A stretch of 64,000 nt of DNA from Burkholderia sp. Bp8992 (GCF_003853705.1 NZ_QTQI01000019.1:62001-126000); one strand, 5' to 3'; counted from the first letter of the stretch, positions 27,567 through 38,177 are shown. The notes: generated from the sequence alone by a model not told the origin. Translations and numbers: made by a program.

Positions 27567-28559
27567 TCATTCCGGGCTGCGCGGTGTCGCTCCCTGGCAC
27601 AACCGTTCCCAATTCCGGTGAGCAAATTTGGCCTTGTCGCCACCATCAAGAGCGAGCCCGTTTACGAAATTCCTGGCGTCGCCGCCCGCACGGTACTGGT
27701 ATGGATAATCAGTGGAGAAAAGAATGCGATCCGGACCGACTGCTTCAATCGCCCGTCGCAGATAGCTTTCGCTGAACATGCCGCTCGACGTCAGATAGAG
27801 ATTGCCTCGCACGTATTCAACAAGCGGCTTTTGCAAATTCGACACCCGATCCAGCATGGCAAGCCGCTCGAGATAGAAGATCACAACCTCCCCCCAGTGT
27901 CCGAGAATCACCTGCAGATCGGGATAACGGTCGAAAACGCCAGCGAGAACCATGCGCAGGAATTCGATTCCGGCCTCGTAATGCCAACCGAGACCGAATG
28001 TCGAAAAAGCCAGATCGATCGATGGCGAAAAGCCGCCGTAGTATGCATCTCGCACGACGGCCTGCGGAATCTGCGGATGAATCAGCAACGGGACACGAAG
28101 CTCGGCCGCACACGCATAGGTAGGTTCAAACAGCGAGTCATCGAGATGCCTGCTCCCCACGCGGCCGTAGAGAATAGCGCCCTTGGCGCCCAGCTCCGTC
28201 ACGGCTCGACGCAGTTCGTTGGCCGCAGCATGCGGACTGGCAAACGGTAGCGCGGCGAGTGCCTGGAAGCGCGCCGGATTGCGGTGCACGGTTTCAGCCA
28301 ACAGGTCGTTCACGCGTCGAGCCAGGCCAGTGCCGTGGTTCCCGAGATTGTTCAACCCGGGTGTGGTCAACGACAGAACCTGCTGCTCAACGCCAGTTTC
28401 GTCCATCAGAGCCAGTCGTTTCTCGCCGAGGTCGGCGAGGCGCTCGTCGAGGACCGCCGTGTTGAGGTCCAGGCTACCGTCGTCTGCGCCGGGGATGGTC
28501 AGCCACGCGTCCTTGATATCGGCCGGCAGGACATGTTCTTCGATTCCCACGATCTTCAT
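27567..28559 (-). CDS. Amidohydrolase-2 family protein (gamma-resorcylate-decarboxylase-like)
   Basis: A 330-residue PF04909 metal-dependent TIM-barrel enzyme. The N-terminal GIEEHVLPADI has the EEH variant of the metal HxH. His in LLIHPQIPQ and the Asp in ILFSTDYPY (catalytic base) are seen, as is LGHWGE. The family includes gamma-resorcylate, salicylate and aminocarboxymuconate decarboxylases. Convergent with the SDR (23-bp gap) and last gene of a minus-strand run headed by wrbA. A nonhydrolytic decarboxylase role is a family-based guess. Confidence 0.87.
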   Translation of the reverse strand: MKIVGIEEHVLPADIKDAWLTIPGADDGSLDLNTAVLDERLADLGEKRLALMDETGVEQQVLSLTTPGLNNLGNHGTGLARRVNDLLAETVHRNPARFQALAALPFASPHAAANELRRAVTELGAKGAILYGRVGSRHLDDSLFEPTYACAAELRVPLLIHPQIPQAVVRDAYYGGFSPSIDLAFSTFGLGWHYEAGIEFLRMVLAGVFDRYPDLQVILGHWGEVVIFYLERLAMLDRVSNLQKPLVEYVRGNLYLTSSGMFSESYLRRAIEAVGPDRILFSTDYPYQYRAGGDARNFVNGLALDGGDKAKFAHRNWERLCQGATPRSPE

Positions 28560-28708
28560 TGCCGCACCCCTCTACTGCAGTTGAAATGTCTGCCACGGGC
28601 TGGACCCGCACGACCGACGCAAACCGGCCGATCTCCTGCAATCCCGGAGCGCATGCCGGCATCGCACATCGTCCGCCAATACACGCCGTTGTGGCGATCA
28701 CGTCCGGT

Positions 28709-29869
<1,161 letters not shown>

Positions 29870-29910
29870 TCAGGACGTGGCAATCGCCAGTCCAACGATT
29901 GGCTCCGTCT

Positions 29911-30609
29911 TCAGGCCGTCTGGCCGACGTTGAGCTGGTTGACGACTGCGTGCCCCACGGCATGCGCGGACGCCGGATTCTGGCCGGTCACGAGGCGCCC
30001 GTCGATGACGACATTCTCGCTCCAGTTCGGCGCAGGACGGTGCATCGCACCGCGCTGCTTCAGCGTGCTCGCCAGCAGATAGGGCACGACCTTCGTGTAG
30101 TTGACCTCGGCTTCCTCTTCGTCGGTGAAACACGCAAGATTCTTGCCGGCTACAAGGTAGCTGCCGTCGGAGAGCGTCGCGTTAACCAGCGCAGCCGGTC
30201 CGTGACAGACCGCCGACACGATGCCGCCGGCTTCCCAGATCTCGCGAACGACTTTCTGCACAGCCGGGCTGTCGGCGAAGTCCCACATCGTGCCGTGACC
30301 ACCGGCAAAGAAAACGGCCGAATAGTGTGATGGTTCGAGATCGCCGAGCACGCGTGAATGGGCGAGCTCGTCGCGAAAATGCTTGTCCTGCCAGTAGCGA
30401 TCATTGATGGGATCCGTCAGATCGAAGAAGTCGATTGGCGGATGACCGCCACGAATCGAGGCGATTTCCACCGGGATGCCGGCTTCTTCGAACACGGCAA
30501 GCGGATGCGTCAACTCGACCATCGCAAAACCGGTCGGCTCGCCCGAATCGCCGCGGATCGGGTGACTGGTGACCACGCACAGGATAGGTTTGATGCGGGT
30601 GCTGTTCAT
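29911..30609 (-). CDS. DJ-1/PfpI family protein (Hsp31-like glyoxalase/deglycase)
   Basis: A 232-residue class I glutamine amidotransferase-like protein. The nucleophile elbow reads SAVCHGPAAL with the conserved Cys; the Glu of the family lies in FEEAGIPVEIAS, and GGHGTMWDFADS precedes the elbow. These proteins convert methylglyoxal without glutathione or act as chaperones/deglycases. The ATG overlaps the stop of the upstream alcohol dehydrogenase, so the two are translationally coupled. Confidence 0.9.
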   Translation of the reverse strand: MNSTRIKPILCVVTSHPIRGDSGEPTGFAMVELTHPLAVFEEAGIPVEIASIRGGHPPIDFFDLTDPINDRYWQDKHFRDELAHSRVLGDLEPSHYSAVFFAGGHGTMWDFADSPAVQKVVREIWEAGGIVSAVCHGPAALVNATLSDGSYLVAGKNLACFTDEEEAEVNYTKVVPYLLASTLKQRGAMHRPAPNWSENVVIDGRLVTGQNPASAHAVGHAVVNQLNVGQTA

Positions 30610-31670
30610 GCTTGCTGTCCTGAGGTTTCGAGTGAAGTCATGTCAATGACGAAACGATATTTCACGTCGCTTTTCAACATGCGCTCATAGGCTTCGTTGA
30701 TCTTCTGGATAGGGATGATCTCGACGTCCGAGACGATGCCGTGCTCGCCGCAGAAATCGAGCATTTGCTGGGTATCGCGCAGGCCACCGATGAACGACCC
30801 CGAGATCGCCTTGCGGCCACGCACCACCGATCCGGCATTCACCGGGGTGCTGAGTGGCCCCATGTAGCCGACTAGTACCAGCACGCCTTCCAACGCAAGG
30901 GTCGGCATATAAGGATTGACGTCGTGATCATAAGGGACCGTGTCAATGACCACGTCGAATCGGCCGGTAACGGCCTTCATCTGTTCGGGGTCGTTCGACA
31001 GCACCACATGATCGGCACCGAGGCGGACCGCATCGTCTTCCTTGCCCGCCGAACGGGTGAACAGCGTGACATCGGCACCAAGCGCCTTGGCCAGTTTCAA
31101 GGCCATGTGACCGAGCCCGCCGAGCCCAATGACCGCGACCTTGCTCTCCGCCCCAACATTCCAATGGAGCAGCGGCGACCATGTTGTGATGCCGGCGCAA
31201 AGGAGCGGTGCCGCGCCTGCTGGATCAAGGCCGTCGGGGAGAGACAGTACGAACTTGTCGCGCACGACAATCACGTCCGAGTAGCCGCCATACGTGATGC
31301 TGCCGTCCTGCCGATCGACGCTGTTGTAACTGAACGTGGAACCCTCGACGCAGTCTTGCTCCCATCCCTTCAGACAAGGTTGGCAGTGCTGACAGGAATC
31401 GACCATGCAACCGACGCCGACCATCTCGCCCACCTTGAAGCGAGTCACGTTCTCGCCGACCTGGCGCACGCGTCCTATGATCTCGTGGCCAGGCACGATC
31501 GGATAGGTGGTAAAGCCGCCGTGGTTGCGTGCCATGTGCAGATCGGTATGACAGACGCCGCAAAAGAGGATATCGATCACCACATCGTCTGACCGCGGAG
31601 CTCGCCGCTTGAAGTCGAGATGCTGGAGCGGATCGTTGGCCGAATAAGCTGCGAATCCTGTTGCGTTCAT
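30606..31670 (-). CDS. Zinc-dependent NADP alcohol dehydrogenase (YahK/CAD type)
   Basis: A 354-residue medium-chain dehydrogenase. Catalytic zinc ligands: Cys in GVCHTDLHMARN and His in VPGHEIIGRV. Structural zinc: four Cys in DSCQHCQPCLKGWEQDC. Cofactor Rossmann motif: GLGGLGHMALKLAKALGA. The family reduces a broad range of aldehydes with NADPH. GAGGACC lies before the ATG. Placed in a run of carbonyl and quinone reducing enzymes, it is likely an aldehyde reductase. Confidence 0.93.
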   Translation of the reverse strand: MNATGFAAYSANDPLQHLDFKRRAPRSDDVVIDILFCGVCHTDLHMARNHGGFTTYPIVPGHEIIGRVRQVGENVTRFKVGEMVGVGCMVDSCQHCQPCLKGWEQDCVEGSTFSYNSVDRQDGSITYGGYSDVIVVRDKFVLSLPDGLDPAGAAPLLCAGITTWSPLLHWNVGAESKVAVIGLGGLGHMALKLAKALGADVTLFTRSAGKEDDAVRLGADHVVLSNDPEQMKAVTGRFDVVIDTVPYDHDVNPYMPTLALEGVLVLVGYMGPLSTPVNAGSVVRGRKAISGSFIGGLRDTQQMLDFCGEHGIVSDVEIIPIQKINEAYERMLKSDVKYRFVIDMTSLETSGQQA

Positions 31671-31774
31671 GAAGTGTGGTCCTCGTCGCGCGTCGCGCGA
31701 CCACGGTAGAAAGATGGCTCGATCAGGTCATACGCGGTGACATGACCAGTCGTGATACACCCGACGTCCCAGAC

Positions 31775-32074
31775 TCAGGCAATGCCGGGAGCGAACAGGG
31801 CCTCCCAGTTCGTGAAGGGGCCAAGGGGGATGACGTCCCAGCCGATCAGACCGGCCTTGGCCAGCGGAAACTCAGCAAGCGCAATTCTTGCGGCCTCGAC
31901 AGACTCGGCTTCCGCGATGATGGCGACACCGGGACGGTCCTGTCGAAAATAGATGTCGCGGATGATGCCCCCTTTGTACATCTGCCACGCATGGCGGGCT
32001 TCGTCCTGCATGTGTGGCTGGTATTTCTCGAGGCTGGCGCCCGGCTGGGGGACATCGAGGCAAAGCAGTTTCAT
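31775..32074 (-). CDS. Small ferredoxin-fold protein (muconolactone-isomerase/YciI-like)
   Basis: A 99-residue protein, MKLLCLDVPQPGASLEKYQPH..., with a predicted single alpha-beta ferredoxin-like domain: a YKGGIIRDIYFRQDRPGVAIIAEA strand-turn-strand and an AEFPLAKAGLIGWDVIPLGPF ending. This pattern is shared by muconolactone isomerases and YciI-like proteins. AAGGAAA precedes the start. No catalytic residue can be named. It lies between wrbA and the zinc ADH. Confidence 0.75.
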   Translation of the reverse strand: MKLLCLDVPQPGASLEKYQPHMQDEARHAWQMYKGGIIRDIYFRQDRPGVAIIAEAESVEAARIALAEFPLAKAGLIGWDVIPLGPFTNWEALFAPGIA

Positions 32075-32105
32075 CGTTGGTTTTCCTTAAGCGATGCAGA
32101 ACGGT

Positions 32106-32672
32106 TCAGGCGGGTTGGAGGCGGCCGGCTATCGTCGCCACGCGGCGACCGAGGTACTGGGCTGTCATGAGGTCGCTTGCCGGCGGCGCTACATCGGGTG
32201 CCTGATCCACGTTCGCATGGGTCATGACACCCAGCCAGCTGCCCAGCCGGTTCAGATCGTCAGCGCTGGCGGTGCTGCTGTTGTTGCCGGGCATGAGGTC
32301 GAGGCCAACCCAGATCATCCCGTGCTGTGCGGCGAACAGCGCCATCGATACCAGCGAGTTCAGCTTGTCGCCGTGCTGCGCACCGGAGTTCGTGAACCCT
32401 GCGGCGATCTTGTTGCGCCATTTCAGTGCGGTCCATGCAGCCTTCGTGGAATCCTCGAAGAACTGCTTGAGCCGGGCGCTGATCATGCCGTTGTAGGTCG
32501 GCGAACCGAAGATAATCGCGTGGCTCGCTTCGAGCGTTGCCCAATCGACGCCATCAGCGACTGCAAACAGCTTCACCTCGGCCCCATGGATCTGCCGAAC
32601 TCCTTCCGCGACGGCCTCTGCCACGCGCGCGGTGTGGCCGTAGCCACTGTCATGCACGATTGAAATCAACAC
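32106..32672 (-). CDS. wrbA: WrbA-type flavodoxin-fold NAD(P)H:quinone oxidoreductase
   Basis: A 188-residue flavoprotein. The GTG at 32672 is taken as start: it has AAGG upstream and begins the first beta strand; the frame is open further upstream but into the promoter. FMN-phosphate loop HDSGYGHTARVAEAV; GSPTYNGMISARLKQFFED binds the isoalloxazine; NSGAQHGDKLNSL follows. It performs two-electron reduction of quinones, avoiding semiquinone radicals. First gene of the minus-strand run and divergent from a LysR gene, the classic arrangement for a LysR target. Confidence 0.85.
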   Translation of the reverse strand: MLISIVHDSGYGHTARVAEAVAEGVRQIHGAEVKLFAVADGVDWATLEASHAIIFGSPTYNGMISARLKQFFEDSTKAAWTALKWRNKIAAGFTNSGAQHGDKLNSLVSMALFAAQHGMIWVGLDLMPGNNSSTASADDLNRLGSWLGVMTHANVDQAPDVAPPASDLMTAQYLGRRVATIAGRLQPA

Positions 32673-32770
32673 CGGTGTTTGTCCTTGCCTTGAAGGTTTG
32701 CGCGTCTCGAGAGTCGGTTGAATGGGCAGCGCGTCACAAGCGCACCCGAAAATCTCGTTGCTGGTTGAAC

Positions 32771-32825
32771 ACTTTAAAGTAGAATTTTGAGAAGCATGGG
32801 TGGAAATAATTCCCATCTGTGCTTC
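32771..32825. promoter_or_regulatory. Operator region between wrbA and lysR
   Basis: Two dyads lie in the 182-bp divergent gap: a perfect 10-bp palindrome ACTTTAAAGT (32771-32780), and a longer inverted repeat with GAAGCA / TGCTTC outer arms (32791-32796 and 32820-32825) and TGGG / CCCA inside. Both are candidates for binding by the adjacent LysR protein. Confidence 0.45.
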
Positions 32826-32854
32826 CTTAATTTCTACAATCGCGGAGCAGATCT

Positions 32855-33760
32855 GTGCGTGACCGATTCGATGGCGTGCAATTGTTTGTGGAGGTCGTCG
32901 AAGCAGGCGGCTTTGCGAAAGCCGGTGAACGGCTTTCGCTGACGCGCTCGGCGGTCGGAAAGGCTATCGCGCGTCTCGAGGAGCGGCTCGGGGTGCAGTT
33001 GTTTCAGCGCACAACCAGGAATCAGTGTCTGACCGAGGACGGACAGCAATATTACGAGCGCTGCCTTCGAGCAATCGAAGAGATGCGCGCTGCGGAAACC
33101 ATGCTGGAAAACGGCCGCCGGGAAGTGGTCGGGAAGTTGCGCGTCACGCTCCCCACGCTGTTCGGCCGCTACTGTGTCGCCCCGATCCTGCGATCGTACG
33201 CGCGAGCGCATCCGAAGCTCGAACTGGAATTGAACTTCAGCGATCGTCAAGTCGACGTGATCGCCGAGGGTTTCGATCTCGCGGTGCGCAACGGCGTGGC
33301 GGGTACCGGCACCACGCTGCGAGCACGCCTGCTGGTCAACCAGCGCAAGGTACTGTGTGCATCGCCTGCCTATCTCGCAACGAGAGGCGAGCCGCACACG
33401 CTGGCCGATCTTGCGAAACACGACCTGCTCCCCTACTGGCGCAACGAGCACGGTTTGCTCTGGCAGCTTCCTGACGCGACCGATACGCTTGTCGATTTTC
33501 AGCCCACTTCGCGCTTGCGTTTCGACGATCTCGAGGCAATCGCCGATGCCGCTGTCGACGGCATGGGCCTGGCCTGGATTCCCTACTGGCTGATTCGCGA
33601 CCGGATGCGACGTGGCGAACTGGTCGAGATCTGGGGACATCGGCCGACGGCCGTCGTCGAGGGCTACGCCGTTTGGCCGGCAGCGCAGTATCTTCCGCTG
33701 CGCTGCCGTCTGGCTATCGATGTCCTCGCCTCGGAACTGCCGAAACGCGTCGAGGCGTGA
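32855..33760 (+). CDS. LysR-family transcriptional regulator
   Basis: A 301-residue regulator with GTG start and GGAG upstream. The winged helix-turn-helix at residues ~5-60 reads FVEVVEAGGFAKAGERLSLTRSAVGKAIARLEERLGVQLFQRTTR. The effector-binding domain of the CrgA/DNA-binding-in-quinone-response group (GKLRVTLPTLFGRYCVAPIL...) fills the rest. It probably controls both its own gene and the divergent wrbA run, responding to a quinone or carbonyl compound. Confidence 0.95.
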   Translation: MRDRFDGVQLFVEVVEAGGFAKAGERLSLTRSAVGKAIARLEERLGVQLFQRTTRNQCLTEDGQQYYERCLRAIEEMRAAETMLENGRREVVGKLRVTLPTLFGRYCVAPILRSYARAHPKLELELNFSDRQVDVIAEGFDLAVRNGVAGTGTTLRARLLVNQRKVLCASPAYLATRGEPHTLADLAKHDLLPYWRNEHGLLWQLPDATDTLVDFQPTSRLRFDDLEAIADAAVDGMGLAWIPYWLIRDRMRRGELVEIWGHRPTAVVEGYAVWPAAQYLPLRCRLAIDVLASELPKRVEA

Positions 33761-33830
33761 TCGCACAGTCCCGCTCGAACACGCCATCCGAAAACTTCGC
33801 CCTCCATCAACCAAACCAGCGAGACCTCAT

Positions 33831-34253
33831 ATGCCTGAACGTCGCATTCGGTTGAGAACATGGCTGCTTGCCGCAGCCACGCTCTGCAGCCCCGGAACGA
33901 ACGTGCTGCATGCCCAGGAACCGGACAAGACCGTAGTGCGCATCGCCGAACTAGTGATCGATCCGGCACAACTGGAGACCTACAAAGCGATCGTCAAGGA
34001 AGAGATGGACGACTCCGTCCGGCTCGAACCCGGCGTGCTCGCCATCTACTCGGTCGCCGTCAAGGACAAGCCGAACCATCTGCGTTTCTTCGAGATCTAT
34101 GCCAGCGACGAAGCCTATCGGGCGCATATCGAAGCTCCGCACTTCAAGAAATATGTCGCACTCACACAGCGGATGATCCAGTCGCGCACGCTGATCGAGA
34201 CGACGCCCGTACAGCTCAGCGCCAAAGCGCGGCAACCGAAGGCGGTTGATTGA
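33831..34253 (+). CDS. Exported ABM-domain monooxygenase-like protein
   Basis: A 140-residue protein: signal peptide to about residue 28 (LLAAATLCSPGTNVLHAQ), then an antibiotic-biosynthesis-monooxygenase (ABM) ferredoxin-like domain with VVRIAELVIDPAQLETYKA, EPGVLAIYSV and HLRFFEIYASDEAYRAHIEAP. ABM proteins include quinol monooxygenases such as YgiN. First of three small proteins downstream of the LysR gene on the same strand. The upstream open frame overlaps lysR and was not used. Confidence 0.82.
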   Translation: MPERRIRLRTWLLAAATLCSPGTNVLHAQEPDKTVVRIAELVIDPAQLETYKAIVKEEMDDSVRLEPGVLAIYSVAVKDKPNHLRFFEIYASDEAYRAHIEAPHFKKYVALTQRMIQSRTLIETTPVQLSAKARQPKAVD

Positions 34254-34278
34254 CCCTGCTCACGACGGAGTTCCCTGC

Positions 34279-34689
34279 ATGAAACGGAAACACACCTTGC
34301 TTGCCGCAATCGGCGCGACCGCTACATTGACCATGAGTGTGTTGGCCGCGCATGCTCAAACGCCAACTTCCGAATCCCCACTCACGCATGGCAAAACGCC
34401 GGCGTACTACATCGCCGACTTCGAACTCACCGATCCGGAAGGCATTAAGCCATACCGCGATCAGGTGGATGCAACATTCAAACGCTACAGCGGACGTTAC
34501 ATCGTGCGTGCGGGCCATGTGGATGGGCTGGAGGGCAATCCGCCGAACCATCGTCTGATCATCATCGAGTTCGACAGCCTCGACCTGGCCCGCGCGTGGT
34601 ACAACTCGCCCGAGTACGCCCGAATCCGCCCGTTCCGCCAGCGCTCCGGCCACACGAATGCGTACATCGTCGAAGGACTGCCGCAGTAG
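34279..34689 (+). CDS. Exported DUF1330 protein
   Basis: A 136-residue protein with a signal peptide (LLAAIGATATLTMSVLAAHAQ) and a DUF1330 ferredoxin-like domain: YYIADFELTDPEGIKPYRDQV, RYIVRAGHVDGLEG and RLIIIEFDSLDLARAWYNSPEY. ATG at 34279 with CGGAG upstream. Related to ABM folds; function of the family is not established. It follows the ABM gene by 25 bp, so the two are co-transcribed. Confidence 0.85.
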   Translation: MKRKHTLLAAIGATATLTMSVLAAHAQTPTSESPLTHGKTPAYYIADFELTDPEGIKPYRDQVDATFKRYSGRYIVRAGHVDGLEGNPPNHRLIIIEFDSLDLARAWYNSPEYARIRPFRQRSGHTNAYIVEGLPQ

Positions 34690-34855
34690 CTGATGATGTG
34701 TCGGGCATTCGCTCGTTCAAACCCTGGTTCGAAACGATGCTATGCAACAAGCGCGTTCGAATGGTGCCAGAAACTGGCACCACCCCTGCATAGAATGGCT
34801 CCGCGAACAAAGGGCAGCGAACCGCGCTCCCCTATTACCGCGAAGGATCTGCGCC

Positions 34856-35224
34856 ATGCCTCGATTCGAACCGCCCAACCCCATTTATCCGGTAGCCCGC
34901 CAGGCAGATATCGACACCGGCCCCATCGCTATGGACAATCCCCTGACGATGGGGCCGGAAGACGAGGCCGCGTTGCTTGCGGCATGGGCCGCCGATTCGC
35001 TGTCCATGAAGCGCCAACCGGACTTCATCTTGACGCAGTTGCATCACGCGATCGGCGAGAACCCGACCTACCTCAACCGTGCCGTCCTTGATCGCGTGGC
35101 CGCACGGCGCAATGCCTTCAGAACGCCCGAGTTCCAGGACGGGCTCAAGGCACACCCGGCATCCGTCGTGGCCCGGCCACCCTGCTTCGCCAAGGTCGCG
35201 GTTCCGGACCTGTGCACGGCTTGA
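34856..35224 (+). CDS. ABM-domain protein
   Basis: A 122-residue cytoplasmic protein with ABM-like features: a DNPLTMGPEDEAALLAAW strand-helix, GENPTYLNRAVLDRVAARRNAF and RPPCFAKVAVPDLC ending. Start at 34856 is supported by GAAGGA upstream; the open frame before it is not protein-like. May be a heme- or quinol-linked monooxygenase or binding protein. It lies between the DUF1330 gene and a quinone-oxidoreductase-like gene. Confidence 0.7.
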   Translation: MPRFEPPNPIYPVARQADIDTGPIAMDNPLTMGPEDEAALLAAWAADSLSMKRQPDFILTQLHHAIGENPTYLNRAVLDRVAARRNAFRTPEFQDGLKAHPASVVARPPCFAKVAVPDLCTA

Positions 35225-35243
35225 CGCTGAGGTAGCAACACAC

Positions 35244-36176
35244 ATGAAACGCATTCAATACAGCCGCTATGGCGGCCCGGAGTTCATGCGCGTGGAGGAT
35301 TTCCAATTGGCTGCGCCGGGCAAAGGCGAAGTGGCCGTGCAGGTCAAGTTTGCCGCCATCAATCCGATCGACTGGAAGTTACGCAATGGACAGATGAAGA
35401 TTGTTACCGGCGAGGCTTTTCCCCGCGCGATGGGCATGGATTTTTCGGGGACGGTCATCGGCGTCGGTGCCGGTGTGACGCGCCACAAAGCAGGCGACGC
35501 GGTATTCGGTCTCGCCCGCTTCAAGGAAAGCGGCGCGCTTGGGGAAGCAGTCGTGACGAAGGATGACTTTCTAGCGACGAAGCCCGAGAACATTTCGTTC
35601 GAGGCCGCGGCGTGCCTCGGCACCCCCGGTGTCACGGCATGGAACGGGCTGATCGACAAAGCGAAACTGCGAACCGGCCAGCACGTCTTCATCAATGGCT
35701 GTGCCGGAGCGGTCGGTGAAGCGGCCGTGCAGATCGCCCAACTTTTCGGTGCCGTCGTCTCCGGCAGCTGTAGTGCCCGAGACATGGAGCGAGCAACATC
35801 ACTGGGTGTACAGCACATCTACGATTACCGGACGAGCGATCTATCGAAAATCACTACACGCTTCGATGTGGTTTACGATACCGCGACCACCATGACGGTA
35901 TCGGACGGCCTGGCCATGCTGTGCCGCGGCGGCGTGTTCCTGGATCTTGACCCAGGCCCGGCCAAGCTTATTCGGGCGATTTTCGATCGACGGCTCAAGC
36001 CCATCATCGGTTCGCCGCGGGCGGAGCTTCTGGAAAAGCTGGCGAGCGCCGCTCGGGAAAACAGATTCAAAATTCCCATTGGAGAAATCGTTTCCCTGAA
36101 CGGTGCCATCCAGCTGATTACCGAGCTGGAAAGAGGCCGTAAGCTCGGCGGCAAAGGCGTCGTGGCGATGGAGTAA
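35244..36176 (+). CDS. Zinc-free NADPH:quinone oxidoreductase-like (medium-chain family)
   Basis: A 310-residue MDR-superfamily enzyme starting MKRIQYSRYGGPEFM. GroES-like domain to ~130, then NADPH site INGCAGAVGEAAVQIAQLFGA. Zinc ligand cysteines are absent, as in quinone oxidoreductases and crotonyl-type reductases. It reduces quinones or alpha,beta-unsaturated carbonyls. The next gene, a WYL regulator, begins 3 bp after its stop, suggesting a regulator-enzyme pair. Confidence 0.88.
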   Translation: MKRIQYSRYGGPEFMRVEDFQLAAPGKGEVAVQVKFAAINPIDWKLRNGQMKIVTGEAFPRAMGMDFSGTVIGVGAGVTRHKAGDAVFGLARFKESGALGEAVVTKDDFLATKPENISFEAAACLGTPGVTAWNGLIDKAKLRTGQHVFINGCAGAVGEAAVQIAQLFGAVVSGSCSARDMERATSLGVQHIYDYRTSDLSKITTRFDVVYDTATTMTVSDGLAMLCRGGVFLDLDPGPAKLIRAIFDRRLKPIIGSPRAELLEKLASAARENRFKIPIGEIVSLNGAIQLITELERGRKLGGKGVVAME

Positions 36177-36178
36177 GC

Positions 36179-36883
36179 ATGGCCAGAAGTCATCGACTGT
36201 TCGATCTGATGCAAGCGCTTCGACGACACCGAAGAACAGTGTCGGGAAAAGCGCTTGCGCTGGAACTCGGCGTGTCGCTACGCACCATCCGTCGCGACGT
36301 CGCAACGCTGCAAGACATGGGCGCCGATATCGATGGAGAGCCGGGTGTCGGCTACATCTTGCGACCAGGATTCCTTCTGCCACCACTCTCGTTCACTGCG
36401 GATGAAATCCAGGCGCTAGTCATCGGAGCGCAGTGGGTCAGCCACCAAACGGACGACGCACTTGCCCTTGCCGTGACGAATGCATTGGCCAAGATCGACG
36501 CTGTTTTGCCCCCTGACATGCGAACGGCACTCCAGGACGATACGGTCTACGTGGGTCACCCGCTGAAGACCCAAGCGGCACTCGACTTGAGCGACATCCG
36601 CCGGGCGCTTCGCGAACAGCGCAAGTTGCGTATCACCCTGTCGATCGAACATGCACCCACTGACGAACAAGTTGTCTGGCCGATCATGTTGGGTTTGATC
36701 GACGGCAAGCGGTTTATCGCCGCCTGGTGCGAGCTGGATAGCCGATTCCGAGTGATCGGTATGGATGACATTGCTACCGCGGACGTTCTCGCCGAACGCT
36801 ACACTCGCAACCGCCGGCAGCTAGTCAAGGAATGGCGCACCCAGGAGATGTGTCCATGCAATAGCCAAGGCACCGTTTGCTAA
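36179..36883 (+). CDS. YafY-type regulator (HTH_11 + WYL domain)
   Basis: A 234-residue regulator. N-terminal winged helix (RLFDLMQALRRHRRTVSGKALALELGVSLRTIRRDVATLQDMGADI), then a WYL-type ligand domain (LREQRKLRITLSIEH..., VVWPIMLGLIDGKRFIAAWCELDSRFRVIGMDDI). GGAGTAAGC, containing the upstream stop, serves as ribosome site. Often regulates an adjacent reductase or glyoxalase. Last gene of the plus-strand run. Confidence 0.9.
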   Translation: MARSHRLFDLMQALRRHRRTVSGKALALELGVSLRTIRRDVATLQDMGADIDGEPGVGYILRPGFLLPPLSFTADEIQALVIGAQWVSHQTDDALALAVTNALAKIDAVLPPDMRTALQDDTVYVGHPLKTQAALDLSDIRRALREQRKLRITLSIEHAPTDEQVVWPIMLGLIDGKRFIAAWCELDSRFRVIGMDDIATADVLAERYTRNRRQLVKEWRTQEMCPCNSQGTVC

Positions 36884-36941
36884 CGAGTTGGATTGGGTCC
36901 AGTCGGACTGCCGGAACCGGTGAGATACGCCTGCAATATCG

Positions 36942-38036
36942 TTAGGGATGCAGATACTTGTCGAAGAACGCGCTCAGATCCGCAAAGTGCGCCTTGGTCT
37001 CCGGTGCATCGGGAGAAAGGAGATACTGATAGTGAGACAAGCCTTCGAAAACGATCAGATCTGCCGTCACGCCGGAATCTCGCATCTTGCGATGAACTCT
37101 CAAGGTGTTGCTTAGAAACAGATCACGAGACCCAGTCGTGAGTATCGCAGGAGGGAAACCGTGAAAATCACCATAAACGGGGGAAAGCATCGGATCCTTT
37201 GGATCGTGCCCGTTCGCATACAGCGTCGCCGCATCACCAAGCCATCCGCTGTAACTGACAAGCACATTGTCGATACCTCTATTAGTAAAGTACGTGTCGC
37301 CAGTCTCGGTGAGATCGGACCACGGCGTGCCCGGTGCGATGGCCCCGGGAACAGGCAGTCCTTCCGCTTTGGCGCGGAGGACCAAAGCCAGCGTCAAGGC
37401 GCCGCCGGCTGAATCGCCAAATACCGCGATTCTGTTGGGATCCGTGCCTTTTATGACTTCCTTATAAACCGCAACCGCATCGTCCAAGGCTGCCGGATAG
37501 GGATGGTCAGGTGGCATGCGGTAATCGATCGCCAACACTCTGGCGTGTACGAAGCCAGCCATCAGAATGGCCTCGTACAGCCCTGCTCTACCGGGATTCA
37601 ATACGTAGCCGCCTCCGTGGAGATTGAGAAAAAGTCTGTTCTCATTGCGTTCCGACACAATGTTTGGCAAGACTTTAAAAACGTTGACCCCTGCGATCTT
37701 TTCCGGCTGAACTGTCACACCCATCTTCAAGATTAGATCAGCCAGGCGTTTGTCAGTTGCGTCTGCCAACCTGCCAACCCAGCGTTTCCATTCCGCCCGT
37801 GTCTTCGGATGATCGTCCCAAAATGGAGGTGGCCCCGCCGCGATTATCGTTTGAATTTCCGGGCTGACCGTAGTCGGAACAGGGATCACGCGATTAGCTC
37901 GATTCAGCCCACTCTCGTAGGCGTTCGCGGAACCCAGCATCAACAAGGTCAGGGCAAACAGGAGCAGAAAGCGACCACCTTGCGCCACGGGTTTTCTCCT
38001 TTCAACCTGCTGAATCAGGGAACTGAAGCTCGCCAC
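36942..38036 (-). CDS. Exported alpha/beta hydrolase (HSL-family esterase)
   Basis: A 364-residue esterase with GTG start and an N-terminal hydrophobic signal (FLLLFALTLLMLGSANA). Oxyanion motif HGGGYVL and nucleophile elbow GDSAGGAL are the hallmarks of hormone-sensitive-lipase family IV; the catalytic Asp is near GSRDLFL and His in GLSHYQYL. It should hydrolyse short acyl esters in the periplasm. Convergent with the WYL regulator, no operon partner. Confidence 0.9.
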   Translation of the reverse strand: MASFSSLIQQVERRKPVAQGGRFLLLFALTLLMLGSANAYESGLNRANRVIPVPTTVSPEIQTIIAAGPPPFWDDHPKTRAEWKRWVGRLADATDKRLADLILKMGVTVQPEKIAGVNVFKVLPNIVSERNENRLFLNLHGGGYVLNPGRAGLYEAILMAGFVHARVLAIDYRMPPDHPYPAALDDAVAVYKEVIKGTDPNRIAVFGDSAGGALTLALVLRAKAEGLPVPGAIAPGTPWSDLTETGDTYFTNRGIDNVLVSYSGWLGDAATLYANGHDPKDPMLSPVYGDFHGFPPAILTTGSRDLFLSNTLRVHRKMRDSGVTADLIVFEGLSHYQYLLSPDAPETKAHFADLSAFFDKYLHP

Positions 38037-38177
38037 CGATGCATTCTCCTGGAATCCGAGAACCGCGCTTCATCAGCTCGCGCCCCGTTTTTTGCAACAC
38101 ATTGCACCGCTAAGGCGCCGCTTGCCCTGGCTGTCGGCAGCCCCCGACAGCGATAGCCACGGCGCCGCGACAGACAA